Positions 53,646 through 62,941 of a stretch of 64,000 nt of DNA are shown piece by piece (within the stretch, counting starts at the first letter, position 1; every line of letters starts with the position of its first letter). The position numbers and the translations under genes were made by a program. Origin of the DNA: Herbaspirillum autotrophicum (GTDB lineage Bacteria > Pseudomonadota > Gammaproteobacteria > Burkholderiales > Burkholderiaceae_D); the NCBI RefSeq assembly GCF_001189915.1, contig NZ_LFLS01000030.1, positions 1 through 64,000 of the forward strand, given 5' to 3'. Under the pieces are notes generated by a model. It worked only from the letters and a program-made list of their open reading frames with translations, did no database searches and was not told the origin of the DNA.

Positions 53646-54983
53646 ATGAATGCCAATGCAGTAAACGTGATCAACGTCGATCAGGTAGTCGAGAACAGCC
53701 GTTTCGGCGCTTTTCAGTTTGGCCTGCTGGCCTTGTGCGGCTTGTGTCTGATCATCGATGGTTTTGATGTCCAGGCCATGGGCTACGTGGCACCGGCCAT
53801 CATCGGTGACTGGGGCGTCAGCAAAGCCAGTCTGGGACCAGTGTTCGGCGCCGGCCTGTTCGGCATGCTGCTCGGTTCGCTGGTGTTGACCCCGGTGGGC
53901 GACCGCCTCGGACGCCGTCCGGTGCTGATCATTTCCACTTTTTTCTTTGCCGCCTGCATGTTGCTGACGACCCAGGTCACCACCATCGACAGCTTGCTGG
54001 TACTGCGCTTCATCACCGGCTTCGGTCTCGGCAGCATCATGCCGAATGCCATGGCGCTGGTCGGTGAATTCAGCCCGGGCCGTTCGCGTGTCACGCGCAT
54101 GATGTGGGTCTCTTGCGGCTTCACCGTGGGAGCGGCGGTGGGCGGATTCGTCAGCGCGGCGTTGATTCCGGCCTTCGGCTGGCGCTCGGTGTTTCTGGTG
54201 GGCGGCATTGTCCCCGCCGTGCTCGGTGTGGCGATGCTGATCTGGTTGCCGGAATCGATTCAGTTTCTGGTATTGCGCAAGCGCGCCGCCAGCAAGATTG
54301 AACACTGGTTGCGCAAGCTTGATCCAACCCTCCGTGTGCCGGCCGGTGTCACCGTGGTGGTCAAGGAAACCAAAGCCAACGGCATGCCGGTGGCAGAACT
54401 GTTCCGTGACGGCCGCGCCGGCGTCACTCTGCTGTTGTGGCTGATCAGTTTCATGAACCTGATCAATCTGTATTTCCTGTCGAACTGGTTGCCGACCCTG
54501 ATCAAGGATGCCGGCTACTCTACCGGCAACGCGGTGTTGATCGGCACTTCGCTGCAAGTGGGCGGGATTGTCGGTACCCTGACGCTGGGCTGGTTCATCA
54601 ATCGTTTCGGCTTCACCAAAGTACTCGGCACCTGTTTCCTCGCCGCCTGCATCGCGATTGCCGTGATCGGCCGGGTCGCAGCATTCCCTGCCTTGCTATT
54701 CATCAGCGTCGTGATTGCCGGCTTTTGCGTGGTCGGCGGGCAACCGGCGGTCAATGCGCTGGCCGGTACTTTTTATCCAACCACGCTGCGTTCCACCGGC
54801 ATCGGCTGGGCACTCGGCATCGGCCGCATCGGTTCGGTGATCGGGCCGGTCATCGGCGGTCAACTGATCGCGATGCAGTGGACCAACGGTTCGCTGTTTG
54901 CCGCCGCCGCTGTGCCGGCATTGATCTCGGCCTTGATGGTGGTGCGCCTGCATCGTGTCCGGCCCGGCAACGAAATCAATTGA
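53646..54983 (+). CDS. MFS transporter, aromatic acid:H+ symporter (AAHS, PcaK/BenK-like) family
   Basis: 445 aa from the ATG at 53646, with CCGGAG about eight bases upstream. It has 12 helices; the AAHS hallmarks are LLALCGLCLIIDGFDVQAMG in helix 1 and TPVGDRLGRRPVL in the loop. PcaK-type proteins import 4-hydroxybenzoate and other aromatic acids. Placed before the homogentisate genes, uptake of an aromatic acid funnelled to homogentisate (such as homogentisate or hydroxyphenylacetate) is likely. Confidence 0.9.
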   Translation: MNANAVNVINVDQVVENSRFGAFQFGLLALCGLCLIIDGFDVQAMGYVAPAIIGDWGVSKASLGPVFGAGLFGMLLGSLVLTPVGDRLGRRPVLIISTFFFAACMLLTTQVTTIDSLLVLRFITGFGLGSIMPNAMALVGEFSPGRSRVTRMMWVSCGFTVGAAVGGFVSAALIPAFGWRSVFLVGGIVPAVLGVAMLIWLPESIQFLVLRKRAASKIEHWLRKLDPTLRVPAGVTVVVKETKANGMPVAELFRDGRAGVTLLLWLISFMNLINLYFLSNWLPTLIKDAGYSTGNAVLIGTSLQVGGIVGTLTLGWFINRFGFTKVLGTCFLAACIAIAVIGRVAAFPALLFISVVIAGFCVVGGQPAVNALAGTFYPTTLRSTGIGWALGIGRIGSVIGPVIGGQLIAMQWTNGSLFAAAAVPALISALMVVRLHRVRPGNEIN

Positions 54984-55043
54984 GCAACTGACGGTGCCGC
55001 GTTGAGCGGCACCGTCAGGACTATCGAAACAAAGGAGCATGTC

Positions 55044-56366
55044 ATGACAGACTCAGTTCAGTTGTCACCTGTGCAGTCAGGCTATCAGTCGGGATTCGCC
55101 AATGAATTCGCCACTGAAGCCTTGCCCGGCGCCTTGCCGCCGAAACAGAATTCGCCGCAGCGCGTTGCTTATGGTTTGTATGCCGAGCAGGTTTCCGGCA
55201 CCGCATTTACCGCGCCGCGCAGCCACAACCGGCGCGCCTGGTTGTATCGGATCCGGCCGGCGGCGATGCACGCGCCGTTCCAGCGCATCGATAATGGACG
55301 CATCGTCAGCCGTTTCGATCAGCTCGATTCGCCGCCGAATCAGTTGCGCTGGAATCCGCAACCGATGCCGGCGACACCGACCGATTTCGTCGACGGCCTG
55401 ATCACGATGGCGGGTAACGGTTCGGCGGAAACCCAAAGCGGTTGCGCGATTCATATCTACGCCGCGAATCGCCCGATGACCGACAAGTTTTTTTATTCGG
55501 CCGATGGCGAATTGCTGATCCTGCCGCAACAGGGCCGGTTGAAGTTGCGCACCGAAATGGGCGTGATTGATCTTGAACCGCACGAGATTGCCGTGATTCC
55601 GCGCGGCATCCGTTTTCAGGTTGACTTGCCGGATGGCGAAGCGCGCGGGTATATCTGCGAAAACCACGGTGCCTTGTTCCGTCTGCCTGATCTCGGACCA
55701 CTCGGTTCCAACGGTCTGGCCAATCCGCGTGATTTCCTGACGCCGCATGCAGCTTACGAAGATCGCGAAGGCGACTTCACGCTGGTGGCGAAGTTCTGCG
55801 GCAATCTGTGGTCGGCAAAGATCGGTCATTCGCCGCTGGATGTGGTGGCGTGGCATGGCAACTATGCACCGTACAAGTACGATTTGCGCAACTTCAATAC
55901 CATCGGCTCGATCAGTTACGACCATCCTGATCCATCGATCTTTCTGGTGTTGCAGGCGCAAAGTGATACGCCCGGTGTGGATACCGTGGACTTCGTGATT
56001 TTTCCGCCGCGCTGGCTGGCGGCCGAAGATACCTTCCGTCCGCCATGGTTCCATCGCAATGTCGCCAGCGAATTCATGGGTCTGATTCATGGCGCGTATG
56101 ATGCCAAGGCAGAGGGCTTCGTCCCCGGCGGCGCCAGTCTGCATAATTGCATGACCGGCCACGGCCCGGATGCGGCGACGTTCGAGAAGGCCTCGCAGTC
56201 CGATACCAGCCAGCCGCAAAAAGTGGATCAGACCATGGCGTTCATGATCGAGACCCGCCACGTGATTCATCCGACCACGCAGGCGCTGGCATCACCGACG
56301 CTGCAAAACAACTATCATGAGTGCTGGACAGGCATCAGCAAACATTTCAATCCGGAGCAAAAATGA
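55044..56366 (+). CDS. hmgA: Homogentisate 1,2-dioxygenase
   Basis: 440 aa from the ATG at 55044, with AAAGGAG six bases upstream. The N-terminal [19 protein letters not shown] and the iron-site region [20 protein letters not shown] followed by [15 protein letters not shown] are typical. The enzyme opens homogentisate to maleylacetoacetate using Fe(II) and O2, the central step of tyrosine and phenylalanine breakdown. Its stop overlaps the next gene's start by four bases. Confidence 0.97.
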   Translation: MTDSVQLSPVQSGYQSGFANEFATEALPGALPPKQNSPQRVAYGLYAEQVSGTAFTAPRSHNRRAWLYRIRPAAMHAPFQRIDNGRIVSRFDQLDSPPNQLRWNPQPMPATPTDFVDGLITMAGNGSAETQSGCAIHIYAANRPMTDKFFYSADGELLILPQQGRLKLRTEMGVIDLEPHEIAVIPRGIRFQVDLPDGEARGYICENHGALFRLPDLGPLGSNGLANPRDFLTPHAAYEDREGDFTLVAKFCGNLWSAKIGHSPLDVVAWHGNYAPYKYDLRNFNTIGSISYDHPDPSIFLVLQAQSDTPGVDTVDFVIFPPRWLAAEDTFRPPWFHRNVASEFMGLIHGAYDAKAEGFVPGGASLHNCMTGHGPDAATFEKASQSDTSQPQKVDQTMAFMIETRHVIHPTTQALASPTLQNNYHECWTGISKHFNPEQK

Positions 56367-57706
56367 CTATCCAGTGCAACGAGACGCACCAACCCACGCT
56401 GCGCAGCTGGGTGAGTTCGGCCAACGCCGATGACAACGAATTTCCGATCCAGAATTTGCCATACGGTATTTTCCGCCGTCGCGGCAGCAGTGAACAATTT
56501 CGCGCCGGCGTCGCGATTGGTGATCAGATTCTGGATTTGCGCGTGGCCCACGCGGCCGGTGCTTTTGTCGCTGCCGATGCACAAACGCAGGCAGCGGTGC
56601 ATGCCGCAGTTGCCGGCGCCACACTGAATCCACTGATGGATCTCGATGCCGGCGCCTGGTCGGCCTTGCGGCTGGCCTTGTCGCGCTTGTTGCGCAGTGA
56701 TTGCAGCGCGGCGCAGCAGGCGTTGCTGACGCCATGTCTGGTGGCGCAAAGCGATGCCGAGCATGCACTGCCGGCACAAATCGGCGATTACACCGATTTC
56801 TATACCTCGATCCATCACGCCACTGCCATCGGCAAACTGTTTCGTCCTGACAATCCGTTGCTGCCGAATTACAAGTGGGTGCCGATCGGTTATCACGGTC
56901 GCGCCTCATCCATCGACGTCTCCGGTCAGCAGTTCCGCCGGCCGCTCGGACAAACGCGTGCACCGGATGCCGAAGTGCCGGTATTCGGTCCCTGCAAGCG
57001 TCTCGATTACGAACTGGAAGTCGGCGTCTTCATCGGTAACGGCAATGCACTCGGTGAGGCAATTCCGATGGCCAATGCCGAGGCGCATGTGTTCGGACTG
57101 TGCCTGCTCAACGATTGGTCGGCGCGCGATATGCAAGCGTGGGAATATCAGCCGTTGGGCCCGTTCCTGGCGAAGAACTTTGCCTCCACCATTTCACCGT
57201 GGATCGTGACGCTGGAAGCGCTGGCGCCGTATCGTGCCGGCTGGACGCGCGACAGCGCCGATCCGCAACCGCTGCCGTATCTTGATGATGCCGGCTTGCG
57301 CGATCATGGCGCGCTCGATGTACAACTGGAAGTCCTGATCCAGACGCCGGCCATGCGCAGCGCCGGTCTGGCGCCGCATCGCTTGTCGTTGTCCAATTTC
57401 CGCGATTCTTATTGGTCGGTGTCGCAACTGGTGGCGCATCACACCGTCAACGGTTGCAATTTGCGCGGCGGTGATTTGCTGGGTTCCGGGACCCAATCAG
57501 GACCGACGCCGGAAGCCGCCGGTTCCTTGCTGGAGCTGACCGCCGGCGGCAAGCAGGCGCTGACGCTGCCGGGTGGCGAAACCCGCATCTTCATTCAGGA
57601 TGGCGATACCATCATCATGCGCGGCAGTGCGCGGCGCGATGGCTGGCCGCGCATCGGTTTCGGCGAAGTCGCCGGCACCGTCTTGCCGGCACGTACCGTC
57701 GTCTGA
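56363..57706 (+). CDS. fahA: Fumarylacetoacetase
   Basis: 447 aa from the ATG at 56363, which overlaps hmgA (ATGA). Catalytic landmarks are [16 protein letters not shown] (Asp and His), [27 protein letters not shown] (two metal Glu) and [20 protein letters not shown]. It cleaves fumarylacetoacetate to fumarate and acetoacetate. A short hairpin and 105 bases separate it from the isomerase gene. Confidence 0.97.
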   Translation: MTIQCNETHQPTLRSWVSSANADDNEFPIQNLPYGIFRRRGSSEQFRAGVAIGDQILDLRVAHAAGAFVAADAQTQAAVHAAVAGATLNPLMDLDAGAWSALRLALSRLLRSDCSAAQQALLTPCLVAQSDAEHALPAQIGDYTDFYTSIHHATAIGKLFRPDNPLLPNYKWVPIGYHGRASSIDVSGQQFRRPLGQTRAPDAEVPVFGPCKRLDYELEVGVFIGNGNALGEAIPMANAEAHVFGLCLLNDWSARDMQAWEYQPLGPFLAKNFASTISPWIVTLEALAPYRAGWTRDSADPQPLPYLDDAGLRDHGALDVQLEVLIQTPAMRSAGLAPHRLSLSNFRDSYWSVSQLVAHHTVNGCNLRGGDLLGSGTQSGPTPEAAGSLLELTAGGKQALTLPGGETRIFIQDGDTIIMRGSARRDGWPRIGFGEVAGTVLPARTVV

Positions 57707-57717
57707 TAAAACCACGG

Positions 57718-57749
57718 GTTCTTGCTGCCGCACTGCCGGCCGCAAGAAC
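57718..57749. repeat. Intercistronic hairpin between fahA and maiA
   Basis: GTTCTTGC and GCAAGAAC form an 8-bp perfect stem with a 16-base loop. There is no T run. It may adjust mRNA stability between the two genes. Confidence 0.4.
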
Positions 57750-57811
57750 GGCGATACATGCAGTGCAACACGGCAGATGCATTCCACTATCCGATTTTCA
57801 AGGTGACACTC

Positions 57812-58462
57812 ATGAGCATGACTTTGTACGGTTACTTCCGCAGCTCGGCATCGTATCGCGTGCGTATTGCACTGCATCTCAAAGGTTTGCCATACGAAAC
57901 CATTCCAGTGCATTTGCTGAAGCAGGGCGGGCAGCAATTCACGCCGGAATTCAGTGCCATCAATCCGCAGTCGCAAGTGCCGATACTCGACGACGACGGT
58001 GACCGCCTCGGCCAGTCGCTGGCGATTCTGGAGTATCTGGAAGAATCGTATCCGACGCCGGCGCTGCTGCCGGCGACGCCGCTGCAACGCGCGCACGTGC
58101 GCGAGGTTGCGCAAGTCATTGCCTGTGATATTCATCCGCTCAATAATTTGCGCGTGCTGCGGATGCTCAAGCATCAGTTGCAGATTACCGATGAGGCCAA
58201 GCAAGCGTGGATTCATCACTGGATCAATCTCGGTTTCGCGGCGCTTGAAACACGTTTGCGCAATGATCCGCAACGCGGTGCTTTTTGTCATGGCGATCAG
58301 CCGACACTGGCCGATTGCTGTCTGATTCCGCAGATCTTCAACGCCCGCCGTTTCGAGGTCGACATGACGCCATATCCGACGCTCAATGCCATCGATGCCG
58401 CCTGTAATGCATTGGAAGCATTCCAGTTGGCGCAGCCATCGGCACAACCCGATGCGGAATGA
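57812..58462 (+). CDS. maiA: Maleylacetoacetate isomerase (zeta-class glutathione transferase)
   Basis: 216 aa from the ATG at 57812 (AAGGTGA site). The N-terminal glutathione motif is YFRSSASYRVRIALHLKG with the SSxx active-site Ser pair, and the QSLAILEYLEESYP thioredoxin-domain end and an all-helical C-terminal domain (IHPLNNLRVLRML) complete it. It converts maleylacetoacetate to fumarylacetoacetate, linking hmgA to fahA. Confidence 0.95.
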   Translation: MSMTLYGYFRSSASYRVRIALHLKGLPYETIPVHLLKQGGQQFTPEFSAINPQSQVPILDDDGDRLGQSLAILEYLEESYPTPALLPATPLQRAHVREVAQVIACDIHPLNNLRVLRMLKHQLQITDEAKQAWIHHWINLGFAALETRLRNDPQRGAFCHGDQPTLADCCLIPQIFNARRFEVDMTPYPTLNAIDAACNALEAFQLAQPSAQPDAE

Positions 58463-58517
58463 CATTTCCTTGAGCAGATGATAAAAGCAGGAAGAAAGAG
58501 AAAAAATTCGATAGCAG

Positions 58518-58546
58518 TTGACTAGCCCCCCGCGCTAAGCTGAGTT
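58518..58546 (+). promoter_or_regulatory. Candidate promoter of the GH5 gene
   Basis: TTGACT (58518-58523) and TGAGTT (58541-58546) are spaced by 17 bases. The -35 is close to consensus, the -10 poor. It is followed by a GGGGGAG ribosome site before 58568. Confidence 0.35.
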
Positions 58547-58567
58547 CCAATTCTCGGGGGAGATGCA

Positions 58568-59773
58568 ATGCAAACCAAATGGAGCCGAATACTGTGGTCA
58601 TGGGCGACAGGTCTGACGATCTGCGCGCTGATGCCACTGGCATCGGCGGCCGATCTGTTCAATTTCTGGCAAGTCACGCAGCGCGGCGGCAACAGCTTCA
58701 ACCGCCAGCCACCGGCTGCCGCCTATTTTTCCGCACTGCACGGTTACGGCGCTACCTGGGTACGGCTCTCCTACGATAAATGGAAACCGGCCGGGCGCGA
58801 TTTTCTGCTCGGCGATGCTGACCGCTATACCGGACTGGATGCCGACGATCTGGCGCAATTGAAAGCCACGCTTGATCTGGCGCATGCGGTCGGACTGAAA
58901 GTGGTGATCGCGCCGCTGAGTCTGCCCGGCGCGCGCTGGCGTCAAAACAATCATGGCCGGTTCGACGGCCGCCTGTGGCAACAGCGGGCCTGGTGGGAGC
59001 AGGCCGCTGCGTTCTGGAAAGATCTGGCCGCAGCCTTGCGTGACCATCCGGCGATTGCCGCCTACAACCTGATCAATGAACCGGCCCCGGAATTCGGCAG
59101 TGACTTGCCGGAGCATGCCGGCGGCGAACGCCGCCGCGACTGGCAACGCAAGGTCGCCGGCAGCGCACGTGATTTGCCAGCGTTTTACAACCATGTCATT
59201 GCCGCCTTGCGCACCAGCGATGCCGTCACGCCGGTGATGGTCGATGCCGGCTGGTATGCCTCGGCCGCCGGTTTCGATGGCTGGCCGCAACGGCTGGCGG
59301 ATGACAAGGTGCTCTACAGTTTTCACATGTACGAACCCTATGCGGCGACCAGTGCGCCGAACATGAAACGTTCATCTCCTTATCGCTATCCCGGGCGTGT
59401 TCCGTTCGGCGGCAAGCCGCAGCACTGGGATGCCGCGACGGTCGCGGCGCATCTGCGGCAACCGCTGGCATGGGCGGCCCGGCATGGCATTGCGAAGCGG
59501 CAGCTGGTGCTGGGTGAATTCGGTTGCATGCGCCGCTGGCCCGATTGTCGCGACTATCTGGAAGACGTGTTGCACGTGGCAGAGACCGAGGATTTGCATT
59601 GGGCGTTCTACAGTTTTCGCGAAGATGCCTGGGATGGCATGGACTATGAGCTCGGCCGCAGCCCGGTGCCGTGGGCGTATTGGCAAGCGCTGGAGCAAGG
59701 CCGGGCCGACCCCTTGCCGCGCAAGGCCACGGAAGTATTCGAACCGATTCGCAAGCGTTTGCTGCGGCCGTGA
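58568..59773 (+). CDS. Secreted glycoside hydrolase family 5-like enzyme
   Basis: 401 aa with a signal peptide (residues 1-28, ending ASAAD). The catalytic barrel has YNLINEPAPEF with acid/base Glu171 and RQLVLGEFGC with nucleophile Glu317; YSFHMYEPYA supplies a conserved His/Tyr. GH5 includes cellulases, mannanases and other beta-glycanases; the polysaccharide is not predictable. It is a single gene, unlinked to other carbohydrate genes here. Confidence 0.85.
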   Translation: MQTKWSRILWSWATGLTICALMPLASAADLFNFWQVTQRGGNSFNRQPPAAAYFSALHGYGATWVRLSYDKWKPAGRDFLLGDADRYTGLDADDLAQLKATLDLAHAVGLKVVIAPLSLPGARWRQNNHGRFDGRLWQQRAWWEQAAAFWKDLAAALRDHPAIAAYNLINEPAPEFGSDLPEHAGGERRRDWQRKVAGSARDLPAFYNHVIAALRTSDAVTPVMVDAGWYASAAGFDGWPQRLADDKVLYSFHMYEPYAATSAPNMKRSSPYRYPGRVPFGGKPQHWDAATVAAHLRQPLAWAARHGIAKRQLVLGEFGCMRRWPDCRDYLEDVLHVAETEDLHWAFYSFREDAWDGMDYELGRSPVPWAYWQALEQGRADPLPRKATEVFEPIRKRLLRP

Positions 59774-59785
59774 GCGGGGTGCGGG

Positions 59786-60244
59786 TCAGCCGCCGGCCAG
59801 GCGGCGCGGCACCAGCAGATTGCCGGTCATGACCAGGACCGGTTGATTATCCTGATTGAAGGTGGTGACACGGTGTTTGAGAAAACCTTGCTGGGGTTTG
59901 GATTGTGAAAATTTCAGTTCCAGCACTTCCACTTCCACGCGCAGCCGGTCGCCGGGACGGGTAGGGCGCGGCCAGCGGAATTCTTCGAAGCCGGCGCCGA
60001 TGATGCCGCCGCTGATCGGCAACGTCTTGACCAGCAGGCGCATGGTCAGCGCCGCGGTATGCCAGCCGCTGGCGGCGAGGCCGCCGAAGAAGCTGCGGGC
60101 GGCAGCGGTTTCGTCGAGATGGAACGGTTGCGGATCGTATTGTGCGGCAAAAGATTTGATGTCGTCGGCGCTCAGGGTTTCCGAGGCGTCGGTTTTATGG
60201 ATATGGCCGACGGTGAAGTCTTCCAGATACAGCGTTTGCGTCAT
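59786..60244 (-). CDS. MaoC-like (R)-specific dehydratase domain protein
   Basis: 152 aa, one hot-dog fold. The hydratase motif region SFAAQYDPQPFHLDETAARS (Asp and His of the catalytic dyad) and FFGGLAASGWHTAALTMRLL are typical of MaoC proteins that hydrate enoyl-CoA or act on related thioesters. It is divergent from an HxlR regulator, a likely controller. Confidence 0.87.
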   Translation of the reverse strand: MTQTLYLEDFTVGHIHKTDASETLSADDIKSFAAQYDPQPFHLDETAAARSFFGGLAASGWHTAALTMRLLVKTLPISGGIIGAGFEEFRWPRPTRPGDRLRVEVEVLELKFSQSKPQQGFLKHRVTTFNQDNQPVLVMTGNLLVPRRLAGG

Positions 60245-60297
60245 TTGTTTCTCCTAGGTTGCCGGGATGCGTGTATGCCGATGTAGGCTGCGCGCTT

Positions 60298-60332
60298 TAT
60301 AATGTTAGTTCAAAAATGAAAGTTACAGGAGG
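60298..60332 (+). promoter_or_regulatory. -10 box and ribosome site of the HxlR gene
   Basis: A consensus TATAAT lies at 60298-60303 and a full AGGAGG at 60327-60332, five bases before the ATG at 60338. The stretch between them (GTTAGTTC...GAAAGTTAC) is AT-rich and may hold the operator of the HxlR protein, which faces the divergent MaoC gene. Confidence 0.5.
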
Positions 60333-60337
60333 TCATC

Positions 60338-60916
60338 ATGGAACGCAAAAGCTTCGGTGGTATGCCATGCCCGATTGCACGCACGCTGGAACGGGTTGGT
60401 GAATGGTGGAGCATTCTTATCTTGCGCGATGCCTTGCAGGGCCTGACGCGCTTTGACCAGTTCCAGAAAAGTCTGGGTATTGCGCCCAACATGCTGACGC
60501 GGCGGCTCAATTCGCTGGTCGATGCCGGCATGCTGATGCGGCGCCGGTATAACGACCATCCGCCGCGCGATGAATACGTGCTGACCGATCTCGGTCGCGA
60601 TTTCCGCAGTGTGGCGGTGGCCATGCATGCCTGGGGCAACAAGCATTTCACGCCGGAGGGCGTCAGTGTGGCGCTGGTCGATGGCGACAGCGGCGAAGAA
60701 ATCGATCTGGCGTTGGCTGACAGCAAGACCGGCAAGCTGCTCAATCTTGATGAGCTGGTTTTCGCGCCGGGTCCGCAAGCCACGGCGAGCGTCAGGGAGC
60801 GCCTGCAACTGGCGCGCGAAAGGCAGCTTGCGGCAACCGCCACGCCGCCGGCAGCGGTCGCCGTTGCGGCATCGGCTGACGCCAGTGCTGATGTGGCGCT
60901 GGCGGCAGAAAAGTAA
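60338..60916 (+). CDS. HxlR-family transcriptional regulator
   Basis: 192 aa. The winged helix (PIARTLERVGEWWSILILRD, FDQFQKSLGIAPNMLTRRLN; about residues 8-95) is followed by a longer C-terminal tail with a cyclic-nucleotide-like or ligand segment (VALVDGDSGEEIDLALAD) and an Ala-rich end. Typical HxlR proteins are about 110-150 aa, so this one has an extra effector region. Divergent from the MaoC gene. Confidence 0.88.
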   Translation: MERKSFGGMPCPIARTLERVGEWWSILILRDALQGLTRFDQFQKSLGIAPNMLTRRLNSLVDAGMLMRRRYNDHPPRDEYVLTDLGRDFRSVAVAMHAWGNKHFTPEGVSVALVDGDSGEEIDLALADSKTGKLLNLDELVFAPGPQATASVRERLQLARERQLAATATPPAAVAVAASADASADVALAAEK

Positions 60917-60928
60917 ATTCTTCCGTTG

Positions 60929-60958
60929 CTCCCGGCCGGCGCGCCGGGAGTGTTGTTT
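60929..60958 (+). terminator. Terminator-like hairpin after hxlR
   Basis: An 8-bp stem CTCCCGGC / GCCGGGAG with a six-base loop, followed by TGTTGTTT. It begins 13 bases after the stop codon. Confidence 0.5.
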
Positions 60959-60994
60959 CCGCATCCCGTCCGCAAAAATTTCCATCACGATTGA

Positions 60995-61023
60995 TTGACA
61001 GCCTTTTTGGCGGGGAATACTAT
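60995..61023 (+). promoter_or_regulatory. Near-consensus sigma-70 promoter of the MarR gene
   Basis: TTGACA (60995-61000) and TACTAT (61018-61023) are spaced by exactly 17 bases. This is one of the clearest promoters in the window. The predicted start of transcription lies inside the palindromic repeats that follow. Confidence 0.8.
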
Positions 61024-61068
61024 GCATGCACATCGATGTATATGCATCGATGTGTATGCATCGATAAT
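61022..61068. promoter_or_regulatory. Palindromic repeat array, probable MarR operator
   Basis: Directly after the -10 box there are three partly palindromic copies around GCATCGAT: ACATCGATGT (61030-61039, a perfect palindrome), then two direct copies of TATGCATCGAT. The middle sixteen bases CGATGTATATGCATCG are also nearly palindromic. A MarR dimer binding here would block transcription start, giving autorepression. Confidence 0.65.
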
Positions 61069-61135
61069 ATCAATCCGTCGCTCATTGTGTTTCGGCAACA
61101 TTGTTGCCAATCACAGCCGTTCTCAAGGATGTGCC

Positions 61136-61573
61136 ATGTCCAGTCAATGTTCCTGTTTCCATTTACGCCGTCTGGCTCGCCGCATGACGGTGATTTACGA
61201 TCACCATCTGCTGGCCGACGGCTTGACGATTACCCAGTATTCGCTGTTGAGTCGTCTCGGCAAGTATGGCCCGCTGGCCAATATCGCTCTGGCGTCGGAC
61301 ATGGGCATGGAGCGCAGCACGCTGAGCCGCAGTCTCAAACCGCTGATGCAAGAAGGCTGGGTGGTGACGGTGGACATGCCGGCCGGCACCCTGATCGACA
61401 AGCGCTCATTCGGTTTGAATCTGACGCCTGCCGGGCGTGCGAAATGGCAATCGGCTTTGCCGAACTGGCAACGCGCGCAAGATGAAATCGATGCCATCGT
61501 GGGCCACGATACCCAGGAAACATTGATGAAAAATGTCGATGACGCCTACCAAAAACTGAACGCTGACCATTGA
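61136..61573 (+). CDS. MarR-family transcriptional regulator
   Basis: 145 aa from the ATG at 61136, which has an AAGGA site; the frame upstream covers the promoter. A winged helix (LTITQYSLLSRLGKYGPLAN, then MGMERSTLSRSLKPLMQEGW) with flanking dimerisation helices. The N-terminal SSQCSCFHLRRLARRM has two Cys that could sense thiols or oxidants. It precedes an MFS gene by 45 bases and probably controls it and itself. Confidence 0.9.
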   Translation: MSSQCSCFHLRRLARRMTVIYDHHLLADGLTITQYSLLSRLGKYGPLANIALASDMGMERSTLSRSLKPLMQEGWVVTVDMPAGTLIDKRSFGLNLTPAGRAKWQSALPNWQRAQDEIDAIVGHDTQETLMKNVDDAYQKLNADH

Positions 61574-61618
61574 TTGCGCCGCTCCGGCCATCTTTATCCT
61601 TTACCTCTCCGGTGTCAC

Positions 61619-62917
61619 ATGAACAATATTACCCAGGCCATTGCCGCGCGTACCGCGCATCGTTTCAGCTACGCATGGATCGTGGTCGCGATCATCTTCC
61701 TGGTGCTGCTGGCGTCGGCTGGTATCCGCGCTACGCCGTCGGTGATGATTCTGCCTTTGGAGCATGAATTCGGCTGGAGTCGTTCCACCATTTCGCTGGC
61801 GATTTCCTTCAACATTGCTTTGTATGGCCTGATCGGCCCGTTTGCCGCTGCCGCCATGCAACGTTTCGGCATCCGCCCGGTGGTACTGACCGCCTTGTGC
61901 CTGCTGTCAGTCGGCACCGCGTTGAGTACCCTGATGCAAATGCCGTGGCACATGGTGATGACCTGGGGTTTGCTGGTCGGTGCCGGTACCGGGGTTGCTG
62001 CCAACACGCTGGCTGCCACCATTGTCAGTCGCTGGTTTGAAATGCGGCGTGGTCTGGCGATGGGGTTGCTGACGGCCAGTGCCGCTACCGGCCAGATGGT
62101 GTTCTTGCCGCTGATGGCATCGATGGTGGAGCATTTCGGCTGGCGTTCGGTGGCGTTTCTGGTAGCCGCCGTGGCTGCCACTGCGGTGCCGCTGGTGGCG
62201 CTGTTCTTGCCGGAGCGTCCGAGTGATGTCGGTCTGAAGATGTATGGCCAGACCGTGGAGACCCCGGCCGATCTGACGGCGCAGAAAAAGAATCCGCTCA
62301 GTATTGCTTTCGATGCTTTGCGGCAGTCGATGAAGGTGCGCGATTTCTGGTTGCTGTTTTTCAGTTTCTTTGTCTGCGGCATGAGCACCAATGGTTACAT
62401 CGGTACCCAGTTCATCGCGATGTGCAATGACTATGGCATTTCGGAAGTGGGCGGCGCCAGCATTCTGGCCGCCATGGGCATGCTGGATCTGGTCGGCACC
62501 ACGATGTCGGGCTGGTTATCGGATCGCTTCAATCCGCGCGTGCTGCTGTTCTGGTATTACGGCTTGCGCGGCGTGGCGCTGATTTTCCTGCCGTATGCTT
62601 TCGGTCTCGATTATTTCGGTTTGACCATCTTCGCCGTGTTTTATGGTCTGGACTGGATTGCCACCGTACCGCCGACCGTGCGTCTGGCCAATGATGTGTT
62701 CGGCCGTCTGGCCGCGCCCATCGTGTTTGGCTGGATTGTCGCCGGCCACCAGTTGGGCGCTGCCACCGCGACCATGATCTCCGGCTTCATGCGTGCCAGT
62801 CTCGGCACCTATACCGCGTCGTCGGTGATCATGGGGGTGGCTTGTCTGATCGGTGCCGTGATGGTGTTGCGCATCAAGGGCGACCGTCACGCCCAGCCTG
62901 CGGTGGTGACGGTGTAA
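61619..62917 (+). CDS. MFS transporter (monocarboxylate/oxalate-formate-like)
   Basis: 432 aa from the ATG at 61619; no strong ribosome site, so the start is tentative. Twelve helices, with VILPLEHEFGWSRSTISLAI in the first half, a central loop around residues 205-225 and a second bundle. This topology fits the OFA/MCT-like branch that carries small carboxylates. It follows the MarR gene as a likely two-gene operon. Confidence 0.85.
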   Translation: MNNITQAIAARTAHRFSYAWIVVAIIFLVLLASAGIRATPSVMILPLEHEFGWSRSTISLAISFNIALYGLIGPFAAAAMQRFGIRPVVLTALCLLSVGTALSTLMQMPWHMVMTWGLLVGAGTGVAANTLAATIVSRWFEMRRGLAMGLLTASAATGQMVFLPLMASMVEHFGWRSVAFLVAAVAATAVPLVALFLPERPSDVGLKMYGQTVETPADLTAQKKNPLSIAFDALRQSMKVRDFWLLFFSFFVCGMSTNGYIGTQFIAMCNDYGISEVGGASILAAMGMLDLVGTTMSGWLSDRFNPRVLLFWYYGLRGVALIFLPYAFGLDYFGLTIFAVFYGLDWIATVPPTVRLANDVFGRLAAPIVFGWIVAGHQLGAATATMISGFMRASLGTYTASSVIMGVACLIGAVMVLRIKGDRHAQPAVVTV

Positions 62918-62941
62918 CGGCAACTCCGCAGTGCGTGAATG

